Positions 17,841 through 25,732 of a DNA stretch of 64,000 nt are shown piece after piece. Source of the stretch: Kribbella solani. Lineage in GTDB: Bacteria; Actinomycetota; Actinomycetes; Propionibacteriales; Kribbellaceae. The notes below the pieces were generated by a model. That model was not told where the DNA came from. It worked only from the letters and a program-made list of their open reading frames with translations, and made no database searches. The stretch covers positions 62,001 through 126,000 of the forward strand of contig NZ_JACHNF010000001.1 of assembly GCF_014205295.1 (NCBI RefSeq), given 5' to 3'. How positions within the stretch are numbered: position 1 is the stretch's first letter; the number at the start of each line of letters is the position of its first letter. A program made the position numbers and the translations under genes.

Positions 17841-18883
17841 TTTTCCCCTTGCACGTTGGGGCTTACCTCGGTGATCCCCTCGAGGGCCGCGTCGGTGTCC
17901 GCGATGGCCAGCATCTTGTTGATTTCGGCGGCGGCCAGTGCGCCGGCCGCTGCCGAGGCTCCGACCTGGGCGACCGGATCGGTAACGTTGCCGGCCACCC
18001 ACACCCCCGGCACCTCGGTGGCGCCGGCTGTGCCGGAGGCGAAACCACGACCCACATTCGGCTTCGGCAGGTCCTGCACCGGCAGGCCCAGACCCTCCAG
18101 ACCCTGGGTACGGGCCTGCATCTGCGGAACGACCGCGAGGACGCGGCGGGCTACGACCTGGCCGTCGGCCAGCCGCACTCCGGCCAGGGCACCGTCCTCG
18201 TCGTTGACGACCTCGGTGACCGGAGTGTCCATGACGCGGATGCCGCGGGCGTCGAAGCGGGCGCGGTTGTCCTCGTCCAGGTCAGTGCCGTGGGTGAAGT
18301 AGATCAGGTCCTCGGTCAGCTGACGGAACAGCAACGCAGGGCCGATGGAGGCCGGGCCGGTGGCGAGGACACCGATGGGTTCATCACGCACCTCCCAGCC
18401 GTGGCAGTACGGGCAGTGCACAACATTGTGCCCCCAGTGCTCGGCGAGCCCGGGCACCTCCGGCAGCACATCCCTGAGGCCGGTGGCCACCAGGAGGCGG
18501 CGAGCGGTCACGCTGCGGCCATCGGCCAGGGTGACGGTGAACCGCAGGTCCTCGTCCGCCGACGGGGCGGCAGGCTCGGCCGAGACCACCTCGCCGTGCA
18601 CGACGCGTCCGCCGTACTGGTGCACCTGTTCCCGGCCCCGTCGAAGGATCTCGGCCGGCGGGGTGCCGTCCAAGGCGATCAAGCCGTGCACGGCCGCCGC
18701 GGGCGCGTTGCGCGGGGAGCCGCTGTCGATCACGACGACCGAGCGGCGGGAGCGGGCGAGGATCAGTGCACCGTTCAGCCCCGCGGCGCCCCCGCCGATC
18801 ACCACCACGTCGACGGTCCCCTCGCCCAGTGCATCGCTCGCGGAGTCCTTGCCAAAGGGCGTTCTCTGGGTTCCCTGTGTCAT
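17837..18883 (-). CDS. Thioredoxin-reductase-like FAD/NAD(P) oxidoreductase
   Basis: 348 residues from ATG 18883, with GGAG 11 bp upstream. The FAD site is VVVIGGGAAGLNGALILARSRR (about 26-47) and the CPYC redox pair (Cys157, Cys160) lies in VVHCPYCHGWEVRD. A C-terminal GVWVAGNVTDPVAQVGASAAAG block binds FAD. Close relatives are annotated as thioredoxin reductases but often lack a partner thioredoxin. First gene of the operon with the MFS exporter and SDR; a promoter with two 17-bp repeats lies directly upstream. Confidence 0.87.
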   Translation of the reverse strand: MTQGTQRTPFGKDSASDALGEGTVDVVVIGGGAAGLNGALILARSRRSVVVIDSGSPRNAPAAAVHGLIALDGTPPAEILRRGREQVHQYGGRVVHGEVVSAEPAAPSADEDLRFTVTLADGRSVTARRLLVATGLRDVLPEVPGLAEHWGHNVVHCPYCHGWEVRDEPIGVLATGPASIGPALLFRQLTEDLIYFTHGTDLDEDNRARFDARGIRVMDTPVTEVVNDEDGALAGVRLADGQVVARRVLAVVPQMQARTQGLEGLGLPVQDLPKPNVGRGFASGTAGATEVPGVWVAGNVTDPVAQVGASAAAGALAAAEINKMLAIADTDAALEGITEVSPNVQGEK

Positions 18884-18962
18884 GAGTTCAATCTCCAAGC
18901 CGCCTTCGCGGCGTCGCGGTCCTGCAGCCCGAACCAAGCGGTCCGACAGGCCCAGGATGGTT

Positions 18963-19010
18963 GTGTACTGAACAGTCAAAAATCTAGCCAGTTCTGTACC
19001 GAGTTGTCAA
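18963..19010 (-). promoter_or_regulatory. Promoter with two TetR-type operator repeats
   Basis: On the minus strand TTGACA (19010-19005) and TAGATT (18986-18981) are spaced 18 bp, a good sigma-70-type promoter for the flavoreductase operon. Two direct 17-bp repeats of the form TTGACnnnTCnGTACA lie at 19010-18994 and 18979-18963, 31 bp apart, overlapping the -35/spacer and the start point. The second contains the dyad ACTGTTCAGT. Binding by the adjacent TetR regulator would block this promoter and possibly its own. Confidence 0.6.
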
Positions 19011-19039
19011 GAACGGCGTGTCGGCACTACTTTTTGGGT

Positions 19040-19663
19040 ATGGCGAGACCACGAAGTTTCGACCGCGACCACGTCCTCCATGCCGCCGAGCGGCAGTTCC
19101 GCACCACTGGCTACAACGGCACGAGCGTCGACGACATCAGCGCCGCCACCGGCCTGGGCCGCGGCAGCCTCTATGCCACCTTCGACGGCAAGCACGGCGT
19201 GCTGCTGCAGGCGATGGCCGGGTACTTCGCCCGGCTGGCGCGGTTCGCGCCGCAGGCGCTCGCCGGACCGGACGAGGGCGCCCTGGAACGACTGCACGGG
19301 TACCTGCTCCGCGCCGTCCACGGGGTGCCGCTCGCCGCCGACGTACCCCCCGCCCCTGACCGGGCGGCGGCGGCCTGCTTCGCTGCCAAGATGGCCCTGG
19401 AGCTCGGCGCCTCCGACCCCGAGGTGCAACGCCTGGCCACCGACTGCTTCTCCGTGCTCACGACGGCAGTGGCCGACTGTCTGCGAGCGGCGCAGCGCAA
19501 CGGCGACCTCGACCCCGGCGCGGATCCGGACGACCTCGCGTACCTGCTGCTGACCATCATCCGCGGGACCGACGTCGTCGGCGCGTATGGCCACAGTCCC
19601 GCCCGCCTGACCTCGATCGCGGAGAGTGCGTTCGCCTTGCTGCCTCGCCCGCGCCACCGCTGA
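19040..19663 (+). CDS. TetR family transcriptional regulator
   Basis: 207 residues from ATG 19040 (MARPRSFDRDHVLHAAERQF). The N-terminal helix-turn-helix RTTGYNGTSVDDISAATGLGRGSLYATFDGKHGVLLQAM is canonical TetR. The C-terminal ligand domain (ACFAAKMALELGASDPEVQRLA) resembles the TetR_C_33-like group that often sits by efflux or redox operons. It is divergent from the flavoreductase-MFS-SDR operon and shares a 156-bp intergenic region holding two repeated sites. Confidence 0.9.
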   Translation: MARPRSFDRDHVLHAAERQFRTTGYNGTSVDDISAATGLGRGSLYATFDGKHGVLLQAMAGYFARLARFAPQALAGPDEGALERLHGYLLRAVHGVPLAADVPPAPDRAAAACFAAKMALELGASDPEVQRLATDCFSVLTTAVADCLRAAQRNGDLDPGADPDDLAYLLLTIIRGTDVVGAYGHSPARLTSIAESAFALLPRPRHR

Positions 19664-19843
19664 GAAGGGCACGGCCGGCCTCGTTGCGCAGGGATCATCC
19701 AGTTGAGTTACTCCGGTGATTGCCCACGGGGCGTAGTCGGGTGGGGACTGGCTGCGTGGGGCTGGGGTGGGGGATTGGGGGGTAGGGGGAATAGACCTCT
19801 TGAGGTGAAAGACTTTCGGGTGTTGACCCCGGTTTGAGGAGAC

Positions 19844-21115
19844 GTGTTCGTGGAGTTGCGGCGGCGGGACTTTGGGAAGTTGGCGGTGGCTACGGGTGGG
19901 GTGGCCGCGGTGGGGACGGGGGTGGGGTACAAGCTCAGTCGGCCGGCTGACGCGGCGTCGACCTGGAAGACGACGGGGACTGCCGTGTCCGCGCTGGCCG
20001 GATTCGACAGTCAGATGAAGTCGTTCATGCAGGCGCGTGGGATCAGCGGTGGGCAGGTCGCGGTGACGTACAAGGGGCGGCTGGTGCTGGCCCGTGGGTA
20101 CAGTACGTCGACCGCGCTGACCGTGCAGCCGACCTCGTTGTTCCGGGTTGCCAGTTTGTCGAAGTCGTTCACTGCCGCCGCGATCCTGAAATTGGTCCAG
20201 GACGGCAAGCTGACGATGGGTACGAAGGTGACCAGCGTCCTGGACATCAAGCCGCCGGCCGGGCAGACCCGGGACCCGCGCTGGACGACGATCACGATGT
20301 GGAACCTGCTGCAGCACCTGGGCGGCTGGGACAGCGCGCTGTCCGGTGACCCGTTGTTCAAGGACGCCACGATTTCCAGGGCCCTCGGCGTACCGATGGA
20401 ACTGCGGCACGCCGACCTGATCAAGTACATGGCCGGCCAGAAGCTCAACTACGCGCCGGGTACGAAGGTCGCCTACTCGAACTTCGGGTACCTGCTGGCC
20501 GGCCGCGTGATCGAGAAGGTCAGCGGGCTGAGCTACCAGACGTACGTGCAGCAGAAGCTGCTCGCTCCGCTGAAGATCAAGCGGATGGCCTCCGGCTGGA
20601 CCATCGCGAAGCACACCGGCGAGACCTCGTACGAGTCGCAGTACAAGGGCAAGACGGTGCTGAACAACTCCGGCGCGACCGTCGCGGCGCCGTACGGGAC
20701 GTTCAGCATGGGACTGCACGACGCCAACGGTGGCTGGCTCGCCAGCGCGCCGGATCTGGTCCGCTGGGCCAAGATGTTCGACGCGTCCTCCAGCGTACTG
20801 AACAGTACGTCGCTGGGCCGCGTCTGGGCGAAGCCGTCGACCGGAGTCAACTCCAACGGCTGGTACTACGGCCTCGGCTGGCAAGTCCGCCCGGTGTCCG
20901 GCGGTACCGGGCGGAACATGTGGCACGTCGGCAGTCTGCCGGGCAACTACAGCCTGTTGGTCCGTACGTCCAAGGGTCTCAGCTGGGCGGCGCTCTTCAA
21001 CCGGCGTGACGACGCGAGCGGCAAGTCGTACGGCGACATCGACGACGCGCTGTGGGGCGCGGCCAACGCCGTGAAGAGCTGGCCCACCCACGACCTGTTC
21101 TCCAAGTACTTCTAG
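19844..21115 (+). CDS. Tat-exported serine hydrolase (class C beta-lactamase/CubicO family)
   Basis: 423 residues from GTG, with GAGGAG just upstream. The N-terminus has a Tat signal (RRRDFGKLAVATGGVAAVG). Penicillin-recognising motifs: SLSK at residues 104-107, YSN at about 211-213 and HVG near 363. The family includes D-aminopeptidases, esterases and PBP4*-like proteins; the substrate cannot be read from sequence. It ends in a CTAG shared with the convergent MarR gene. Confidence 0.86.
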   Translation: MFVELRRRDFGKLAVATGGVAAVGTGVGYKLSRPADAASTWKTTGTAVSALAGFDSQMKSFMQARGISGGQVAVTYKGRLVLARGYSTSTALTVQPTSLFRVASLSKSFTAAAILKLVQDGKLTMGTKVTSVLDIKPPAGQTRDPRWTTITMWNLLQHLGGWDSALSGDPLFKDATISRALGVPMELRHADLIKYMAGQKLNYAPGTKVAYSNFGYLLAGRVIEKVSGLSYQTYVQQKLLAPLKIKRMASGWTIAKHTGETSYESQYKGKTVLNNSGATVAAPYGTFSMGLHDANGGWLASAPDLVRWAKMFDASSSVLNSTSLGRVWAKPSTGVNSNGWYYGLGWQVRPVSGGTGRNMWHVGSLPGNYSLLVRTSKGLSWAALFNRRDDASGKSYGDIDDALWGAANAVKSWPTHDLFSKYF

Positions 21116-21585
21116 AACATCAACGCGCGGAAGTGCGGGTTGTCGATCTGCGCCTCGCCGGCCATCTCGGCGAGCACCTCGCGCAGGGTGTCGATCGCTT
21201 CGTCGCCGAGGCGGCGGCGCAGGCGGCGTTCGTAGGACTGGTGGAAACGGCGGGCGGTGCTGAGCGCTGCCTCGCCGTGCGCCGTCAGCTGTAGCAGGCG
21301 GGCACGGGCGTCGCTGGGGTCCGGGCGGCGTTCGACGTACCCGCGGCGCTCCATGTCGTCGACGATCTGGCCGGCGCCCTGTTTGCTGATCTCGAGGCGC
21401 TCGGCCAGTCCGCTCACCGTGGCCGGTCCGGCGCTGAGCGTACGGAGTACGAACCCGTCGGACCGGCCCTGGTCGTCGTACCCCTGACTGGCCGTGTACG
21501 CGCGCAGCTCGCGGACGAACTCCTGGTCCGCGAGCAGAATCAGAATGCCCAGATCCGGCTTGCCCGATCGTGTCATGCCAGTCAT
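21112..21585 (-). CDS. MarR family transcriptional regulator
   Basis: 157 residues from ATG 21585; ATG 21576 is also possible and neither has a clear ribosome site, so the transcript may be leaderless. Winged helix: TVSGLAERLEISKQGAGQIVDDMERRGYVERRPDPSDARARLLQLT. It is divergent from the cupin gene, and a 34-bp dyad lies between them only 3 bp from this start, so it probably controls itself and the cupin-led genes. Confidence 0.87.
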   Translation of the reverse strand: MTGMTRSGKPDLGILILLADQEFVRELRAYTASQGYDDQGRSDGFVLRTLSAGPATVSGLAERLEISKQGAGQIVDDMERRGYVERRPDPSDARARLLQLTAHGEAALSTARRFHQSYERRLRRRLGDEAIDTLREVLAEMAGEAQIDNPHFRALMF

Positions 21586-21587
21586 GA

Positions 21588-21621
21588 TAGACAAGCTGAC
21601 TTGGACAAGTCAGCTTGTCTA
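21588..21621. promoter_or_regulatory. 34-bp perfect inverted repeat (MarR operator)
   Basis: Arms of 15 bp (TAGACAAGCTGACTT and its exact complement) flank a 4-bp GGAC spacer. The centre also reads as two overlapping GACAAG-N4-CTTG(T/G) dyads, so two MarR dimers may bind. A -10-like TAAAAT (21620-21625) for the cupin gene overlaps the right edge, so binding should repress transcription. Confidence 0.75.
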
Positions 21622-21638
21622 AAATTGGGAGGGCGACA

Positions 21639-22010
21639 ATGCACGTCATACCTGCGGCCGACGCGCCGCGGTTCCGGCTGCCGGGGGTCGAGTTCACCGG
21701 GCTGGCCGCGCCCAGCCGGGGTTCGGCCGGGTTGTGTACCTGGCGGCTGACCGTCGACGCCGGGCACGGTGGCGACGCGCCGCACACGCTCGACCAGGAC
21801 GAGATCTTCATGGTGATCAGCGGTACCGTCCAGCTCGCCCCGGACGGTGACAAGCTCGGTCCGGGTGACGCGGTGGTGGTCCCGGCCGGGGAGCCGATCG
21901 CGCTGACCAACCTCGGCGCGGGCCCGGCGGAGCTGTACGTGGCGATCACCGCCGGCTTCACCGGGTACCTGGCCGACGGCACCGCGATCCAGCCGCCCTG
22001 GGCGCAGTAG
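21639..22010 (+). CDS. Cupin domain protein
   Basis: 123 residues from ATG 21639 with GGGAGGG 6 bp upstream. A single small beta-barrel cupin: DEIFMVISGTVQLAPDG and LGPGDAVVVPAGEPIALTNLG are the two cupin motifs. The metal-binding histidines of the first motif are largely missing (PHTLDQDE), so it may be a binding protein or use another ligand set. Controlled by the divergent MarR regulator; the GyrI-like gene follows after 52 bp. Confidence 0.8.
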   Translation: MHVIPAADAPRFRLPGVEFTGLAAPSRGSAGLCTWRLTVDAGHGGDAPHTLDQDEIFMVISGTVQLAPDGDKLGPGDAVVVPAGEPIALTNLGAGPAELYVAITAGFTGYLADGTAIQPPWAQ

Positions 22011-22062
22011 CGCGTACGCGCTAGGTTGAGGGGCAGGATCGAGTTTCGGGAGGGGTGGCGGG

Positions 22063-22545
22063 ATGCCCAGTACGCCGGAGATCGTGCGGATCGAGGCGCG
22101 GCCGTACGTCGCACTGCGGGGCAAGGTCACGATGGACGGGATCGGTGCCTTCGCGGCGCGGTTGGGGGAGGTGGTCGGGTGGCTCGCGGCCCGGGAGATC
22201 GCGCCGAACGGCGCGCCGTTCATCAAGTACGACGTCGTGGACATGGACGCCGAGCTGGTGCTGGAGACCGGGTTCCCGGTCGACGACGTGCACGCCGGTG
22301 AGGGCGAGATCGTCACGGGCGTGATCCCGGCCGGGCAGTACGCGACCCTCAGGCACCACGGGCATCCCGACGGCCTGCTGGCAGCCAACCACGACCTGCA
22401 GGTCTGGGCGGCCGAGCAGGGCCTGCAGTGGGACGCCGACGGCGACCGCTGGGCGGCCCGGCTGGAGATCTACTACTCCGACCCGTTCGAGGTGCCGGAC
22501 CTGAACGAGTGGGAAACCGACCTCCAGTTCAAGCTGAAGGACTGA
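22063..22545 (+). CDS. GyrI-like small-molecule-binding domain protein
   Basis: 160 residues from ATG 22063. The stand-alone GyrI/BmrR-type fold is suggested by IVRIEARPYVALRGKVTMDGI, PFIKYDVVDMDAELVLETGFPV, the GVIPAGQYATLRHHGH strand and a C-terminal WAARLEIYYSDPFE. Such domains bind amphipathic cations or drugs, and some hydrolyse xenobiotics. The next gene, an ArsR-type regulator, starts directly after its stop codon, so the two form a sensor/regulator-like pair. Confidence 0.82.
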   Translation: MPSTPEIVRIEARPYVALRGKVTMDGIGAFAARLGEVVGWLAAREIAPNGAPFIKYDVVDMDAELVLETGFPVDDVHAGEGEIVTGVIPAGQYATLRHHGHPDGLLAANHDLQVWAAEQGLQWDADGDRWAARLEIYYSDPFEVPDLNEWETDLQFKLKD

Positions 22546-23601
22546 GTGCCGACCGTTCTGGCGGGGGTGGCGCGGCTTGGGTCTGAGCGGATTCGGGTGG
22601 TTGCGTCGCCCTTGATCGAGCTGGGGTGTGCGTTGCACGTGCTGGCTGAGCCGGATCATCACGATCGGGTCGCGTGGGCGGCCGCCGTGCCGCTGTCGGC
22701 CGCGCTGCGTACGGAGCTGGCGCAATGGAGTTGGACGGTACGCGCGGTGCGGGCGACGTTCTTCGCGACATCGCCCGCCACCGGCGTACCGGCGTGGGCG
22801 GACGAGCTTGCCGGACTGCGAGCGCGTCCGCCGGAGGAGGTGGCGGCGGAGCTGGTACGGCCGTTGCGCGGGCGCCCGTTGAACAGCCGATCGGTTGACG
22901 CGGACGCCGTGCTGCACTGGGCGCGTAGTCGCGGGCCGTCCGTGGCGGCGCTGGTCGAGTCGTTGCTGACCGATCCCGCGGAGCCGGTGCGGCGCTTCGT
23001 CGACTTGCTCGACGCGTGCTGGCAGGAGTGGTTCGGGGCGGTGTGGGAGGAGTCGCGGGACGCGTTGGCGGCGCGCGGGCGGCATGATCGCGATCTGGCG
23101 ATCCGTGACGGTGCCGGGGCGATGTTGCGGTCGCTGGACGGCTCGATCGGCGTACGGGATCACGACAGCGTGGTGATCCAGAAAGTGCAGAGCAAGCGGA
23201 TCGACATCAGTACCCGATCACTTTTGCTTGTCCCGAGCAACTACATCGCGCCGCATCTGTTCATCGGGGAGATCCCCGGCGCGCCGGTGACGATCATCTA
23301 TCCGGCCGGTGGGCGTACGTCGGTGGTGCCGACCGCGCAGCAGATCCGGGCGCGGCTGGATGCGCTTGCCTCGCCGGATCGTTTGCAGGTGTGCCGCGCG
23401 GTGGCGAGCGAGCCGCGTACGGCAGGCGAGATCGCGGCGCTGTGGGGACTGCAGCCGACGCAGGTCACCCGGCATTTGCGGGCGCTTACCCGAGCGGGTC
23501 TGGTCACGGCCGAACGTCAGGGCCGATTTGTTGCCTACCGCCTGAACAACAACGCGCTGACCGAGCTAGGCACAGATCTCCTGACCCTGATCATGCGCTG
23601 A
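22546..23601 (+). CDS. ArsR family regulator with DUF5937-type N-terminal domain
   Basis: 351 residues from GTG directly adjoining the upstream stop. The N-terminal ~250 residues resemble the DUF5937 domain found in large actinobacterial ArsR proteins (IRVVASPLIELGCALHVL). The C-terminal winged helix is clear: RLDALASPDRLQVCRAVASEP...GLQPTQVTRHLRALTRAGLVTAERQGRFVAYRLN. No cysteine metal site is seen. Its last 36 bp overlap the convergent monooxygenase gene. Confidence 0.82.
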   Translation: MPTVLAGVARLGSERIRVVASPLIELGCALHVLAEPDHHDRVAWAAAVPLSAALRTELAQWSWTVRAVRATFFATSPATGVPAWADELAGLRARPPEEVAAELVRPLRGRPLNSRSVDADAVLHWARSRGPSVAALVESLLTDPAEPVRRFVDLLDACWQEWFGAVWEESRDALAARGRHDRDLAIRDGAGAMLRSLDGSIGVRDHDSVVIQKVQSKRIDISTRSLLLVPSNYIAPHLFIGEIPGAPVTIIYPAGGRTSVVPTAQQIRARLDALASPDRLQVCRAVASEPRTAGEIAALWGLQPTQVTRHLRALTRAGLVTAERQGRFVAYRLNNNALTELGTDLLTLIMR

Positions 23602-24654
23602 CCGGCTGGTTTTGGCGCGCAGGAGGTCACGGAGGGAGCGGGCCGCGGTGAAGCCGGCTCGGTTGGCGCCGATGGTGCTGGCGGAGGGGCCGTAGCCGAC
23701 CAGGTGGATGCGGGGATCGGCGGCGGTCGCGGTGCCGTTCATGCGGATGCCGCCGGATGCTTCACGCAGGTGCAGCGGCGCCAGATGCGCCAGGTCCGCC
23801 CGAAACCCGGTCGCCCACAGAATGGTGTCAACCTTCAGCACCCGCCCGTCCGACCATTCGACACCGGTGGGGGTGATGCGGGAGAACATCGGGTGGCGGG
23901 TGTAGACGCCTCGGTCGGCTGCTGGTTGTTCTTGGGGGCGTAGGTGCAGGCCGGTGACGCTTACCACGCTGCGTGGTGGGAGTCCGGCGCGGACCCGTTC
24001 CTCGACTCGCGCGACCACCTGGCGTCCGTACTCAGGCGTGAAGTCCTCCCCAGTGCGCCACTCCGGCACCCGCCGGGTCACCCAGGTAGTCGTCGCGACC
24101 GCCGAGACTTCGGCCAGTAACTGCACCGCCGACGCGCCGCCGCCGACGACCAGCACGTGCTGCCCCGCCAGCTCGGCCGGACCGCGATAGTCGGCCGTAT
24201 GCAACTGCCGCCCGCGGAACGTTTCGATGCCCGGATACCAAGGAATGAACGGACGATCCCACGTACCGGTCGCGTTCACCAGCGCGGCAGTCTCGTACTC
24301 CCCAGCCGGCGTCCGTACCAGGAACCCGCCGTCGATCCGCCGCACGCTCTGCACCGACACCGGCCGTACGACCGGCAGCGCGAACCGCCGCTCGTAGTCC
24401 GCGAAGTACGCCGGCACGAAGGTATTCGCCTGCTCCGCACCGACGCTGGGAGGCACCGGAACACCCGGCAGGTTCGCGATCCCGTGCACGTCGTGCATCG
24501 TCAACGAGTCCCACCGATGCTGCCACGCTCCGCCCGGCGCCGGGTTCCGGTCCAGTACGACCACCTCGTTGTACGGCCTGAACCCCATCCGCACCAGGTG
24601 GTACGCAGCCGACAACCCGCCCTGCCCCGCACCGATCACCACGACTTCGAGCAC
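23566..24654 (-). CDS. Flavin-containing monooxygenase-like NAD(P)/FAD oxidoreductase
   Basis: Start taken at GTG 24654 (LEVVVIGAGQGG), giving 362 residues; a longer frame from 24705 would begin inside a strong hairpin. It has FAD-binding GAGQGGLSAAYHL near residue 8, an FMO/Baeyer-Villiger-like fingerprint FRGRQLHTADY, NADP-binding VVGGGASAVQLL, and ATGFRADL. It probably oxygenates a small molecule or serves as a flavin reductase. Its 3' end overlaps the ArsR gene by 36 bp on the opposite strand. Confidence 0.84.
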   Translation of the reverse strand: MLEVVVIGAGQGGLSAAYHLVRMGFRPYNEVVVLDRNPAPGGAWQHRWDSLTMHDVHGIANLPGVPVPPSVGAEQANTFVPAYFADYERRFALPVVRPVSVQSVRRIDGGFLVRTPAGEYETAALVNATGTWDRPFIPWYPGIETFRGRQLHTADYRGPAELAGQHVLVVGGGASAVQLLAEVSAVATTTWVTRRVPEWRTGEDFTPEYGRQVVARVEERVRAGLPPRSVVSVTGLHLRPQEQPAADRGVYTRHPMFSRITPTGVEWSDGRVLKVDTILWATGFRADLAHLAPLHLREASGGIRMNGTATAADPRIHLVGYGPSASTIGANRAGFTAARSLRDLLRAKTSRSAHDQGQEICA

Positions 24655-24691
24655 ACCACCACCAACACCGCGCAGGCGCCGACTCTTCCCA

Positions 24692-24748
24692 CTTTGAGAA
24701 CCCACCGCGCGTTTTCAGACCGCGGAAACGCGCGGTGGGTTCCCAAAG
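24692..24748. terminator. Long stem-loop between membrane-protein and monooxygenase genes
   Basis: Two 23-nt arms (24692-24714 and 24726-24748) pair with a single mismatch around an 11-nt loop. It lies 62 bp downstream of the membrane-protein stop and 37 bp upstream of the monooxygenase start, both on the minus strand. No U tract follows, so it is either a U-less terminator, an RNA-stability element or a repeat; termination is my best guess. Confidence 0.55.
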
Positions 24749-24810
24749 CCGGGTCTTTACGTGCGTCGCTCCGGTACCCGGCGGGAAACGCGCGTGACCC
24801 TCAGCCAATC

Positions 24811-25653
24811 TCAGAGCAACTCGTCGATCCGGTCGTGGTACCGGCGGCCGGACTTGCCGCCGATGATCGCCGCGAGCAGCGTGAACAGCAGCAGGGCGCC
24901 CGCGGCCGCCGCCGCGCCGAGGGCGAGGGTGCTGTTGGAGAGCGCCACGTCCGGGCGGTTGATGTCGCCGACGAGGTCGTACTGGTTGTCCAGGAGCCAG
25001 CCGGTGCCGCCGGCGATCGCGCCGACCAGGAGCGCGATCACCCAGACCCCGAAGCCCTGCCGGCCGCCGTCGAAGCGGGCCAGCCGACCGGCCACGTACC
25101 CGCCGGCGTAGAAGGCGATCGTGAGCATCAGGATGCCGACGCCGGCCGCGGTGAGCGCGGCCGCGCCGGGCTGTGCCTTCGCGTCGGCGGTGCCGTAGTC
25201 GAGGAGCTGAGCGGTACCGAACGCGGCCGCGGAGACCGCCGCGAGCAGCAGTACCGACATCGCGATCGCGATCAGCCAGCCGAAGAACGCCGCGCCGAAC
25301 TTGAACCCGCGGTACGAGAGCAGCTCCGGATCGAGGTCGTCCCCGGCACTCGCCCGCACCGGCGGCGACGGCCGCACCGCACCACCCAGAGAACCGCCCT
25401 GCGCACCGCCCGCACCGCCCGGACCGTTCGGACCGCTCTGTGGACTGCCCAACGGACCGCTCTGGGTGCCGCCCAACGGGCCGCTCTGGGTGCCGATCAG
25501 CGACGTGGACTCGTCCGGGTCGATCGCGATCGTGCTCATTGCCCGGCTCGCCGCCGCCCGTGCCTCCTCGTAGCGCTGCGTACTGCTGGCGTCACCGGCA
25601 GGCGTGATCATGGTGGCGGTGTTGCCGGGTTCGCCGGGGTACTGCTGGCTCAT
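24811..25653 (-). CDS. Four-helix membrane protein with disordered N-terminus
   Basis: 280 residues from ATG 25653 (MSQQYPGEPGNTATMITPAG), with GAGGAG 12 bp upstream. Residues 1-110 are low-complexity and probably cytoplasmic, with a short repeat of the unit TQSGPLG (about 55-75). Four hydrophobic segments follow (WLIAIAMSVLLLAAVSAAAF, ALTAAGVGILMLTIAFYAGGY, FGVWVIALLVGAIAGGTGWLL, ALGAAAAAGALLLFTLLAAII). I do not recognise a defined family. A strong hairpin follows the gene. Confidence 0.7.
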   Translation of the reverse strand: MSQQYPGEPGNTATMITPAGDASSTQRYEEARAAASRAMSTIAIDPDESTSLIGTQSGPLGGTQSGPLGSPQSGPNGPGGAGGAQGGSLGGAVRPSPPVRASAGDDLDPELLSYRGFKFGAAFFGWLIAIAMSVLLLAAVSAAAFGTAQLLDYGTADAKAQPGAAALTAAGVGILMLTIAFYAGGYVAGRLARFDGGRQGFGVWVIALLVGAIAGGTGWLLDNQYDLVGDINRPDVALSNSTLALGAAAAAGALLLFTLLAAIIGGKSGRRYHDRIDELL

Positions 25654-25732
25654 GTCCGCAGGCTCCTCACTGGTCGGGCTTCGCGCGATCCCTACCCGTC
25701 CGGGGCCCGGCTGACACGGGCGATGGACGGAT

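Noticed and set aside
17849..19039. N-terminal extension of the TetR gene across the flavoreductase gene
   Set aside because: It is antisense to a FAD enzyme with clear motifs; the TetR protein starts at 19040.
19007..22114. Very long open frame on the minus strand (about 1035 codons)
   Set aside because: It lies antisense to the TetR, serine hydrolase and cupin genes and has low-complexity Arg/Pro-rich translation; the opposite strand carries recognisable domains.
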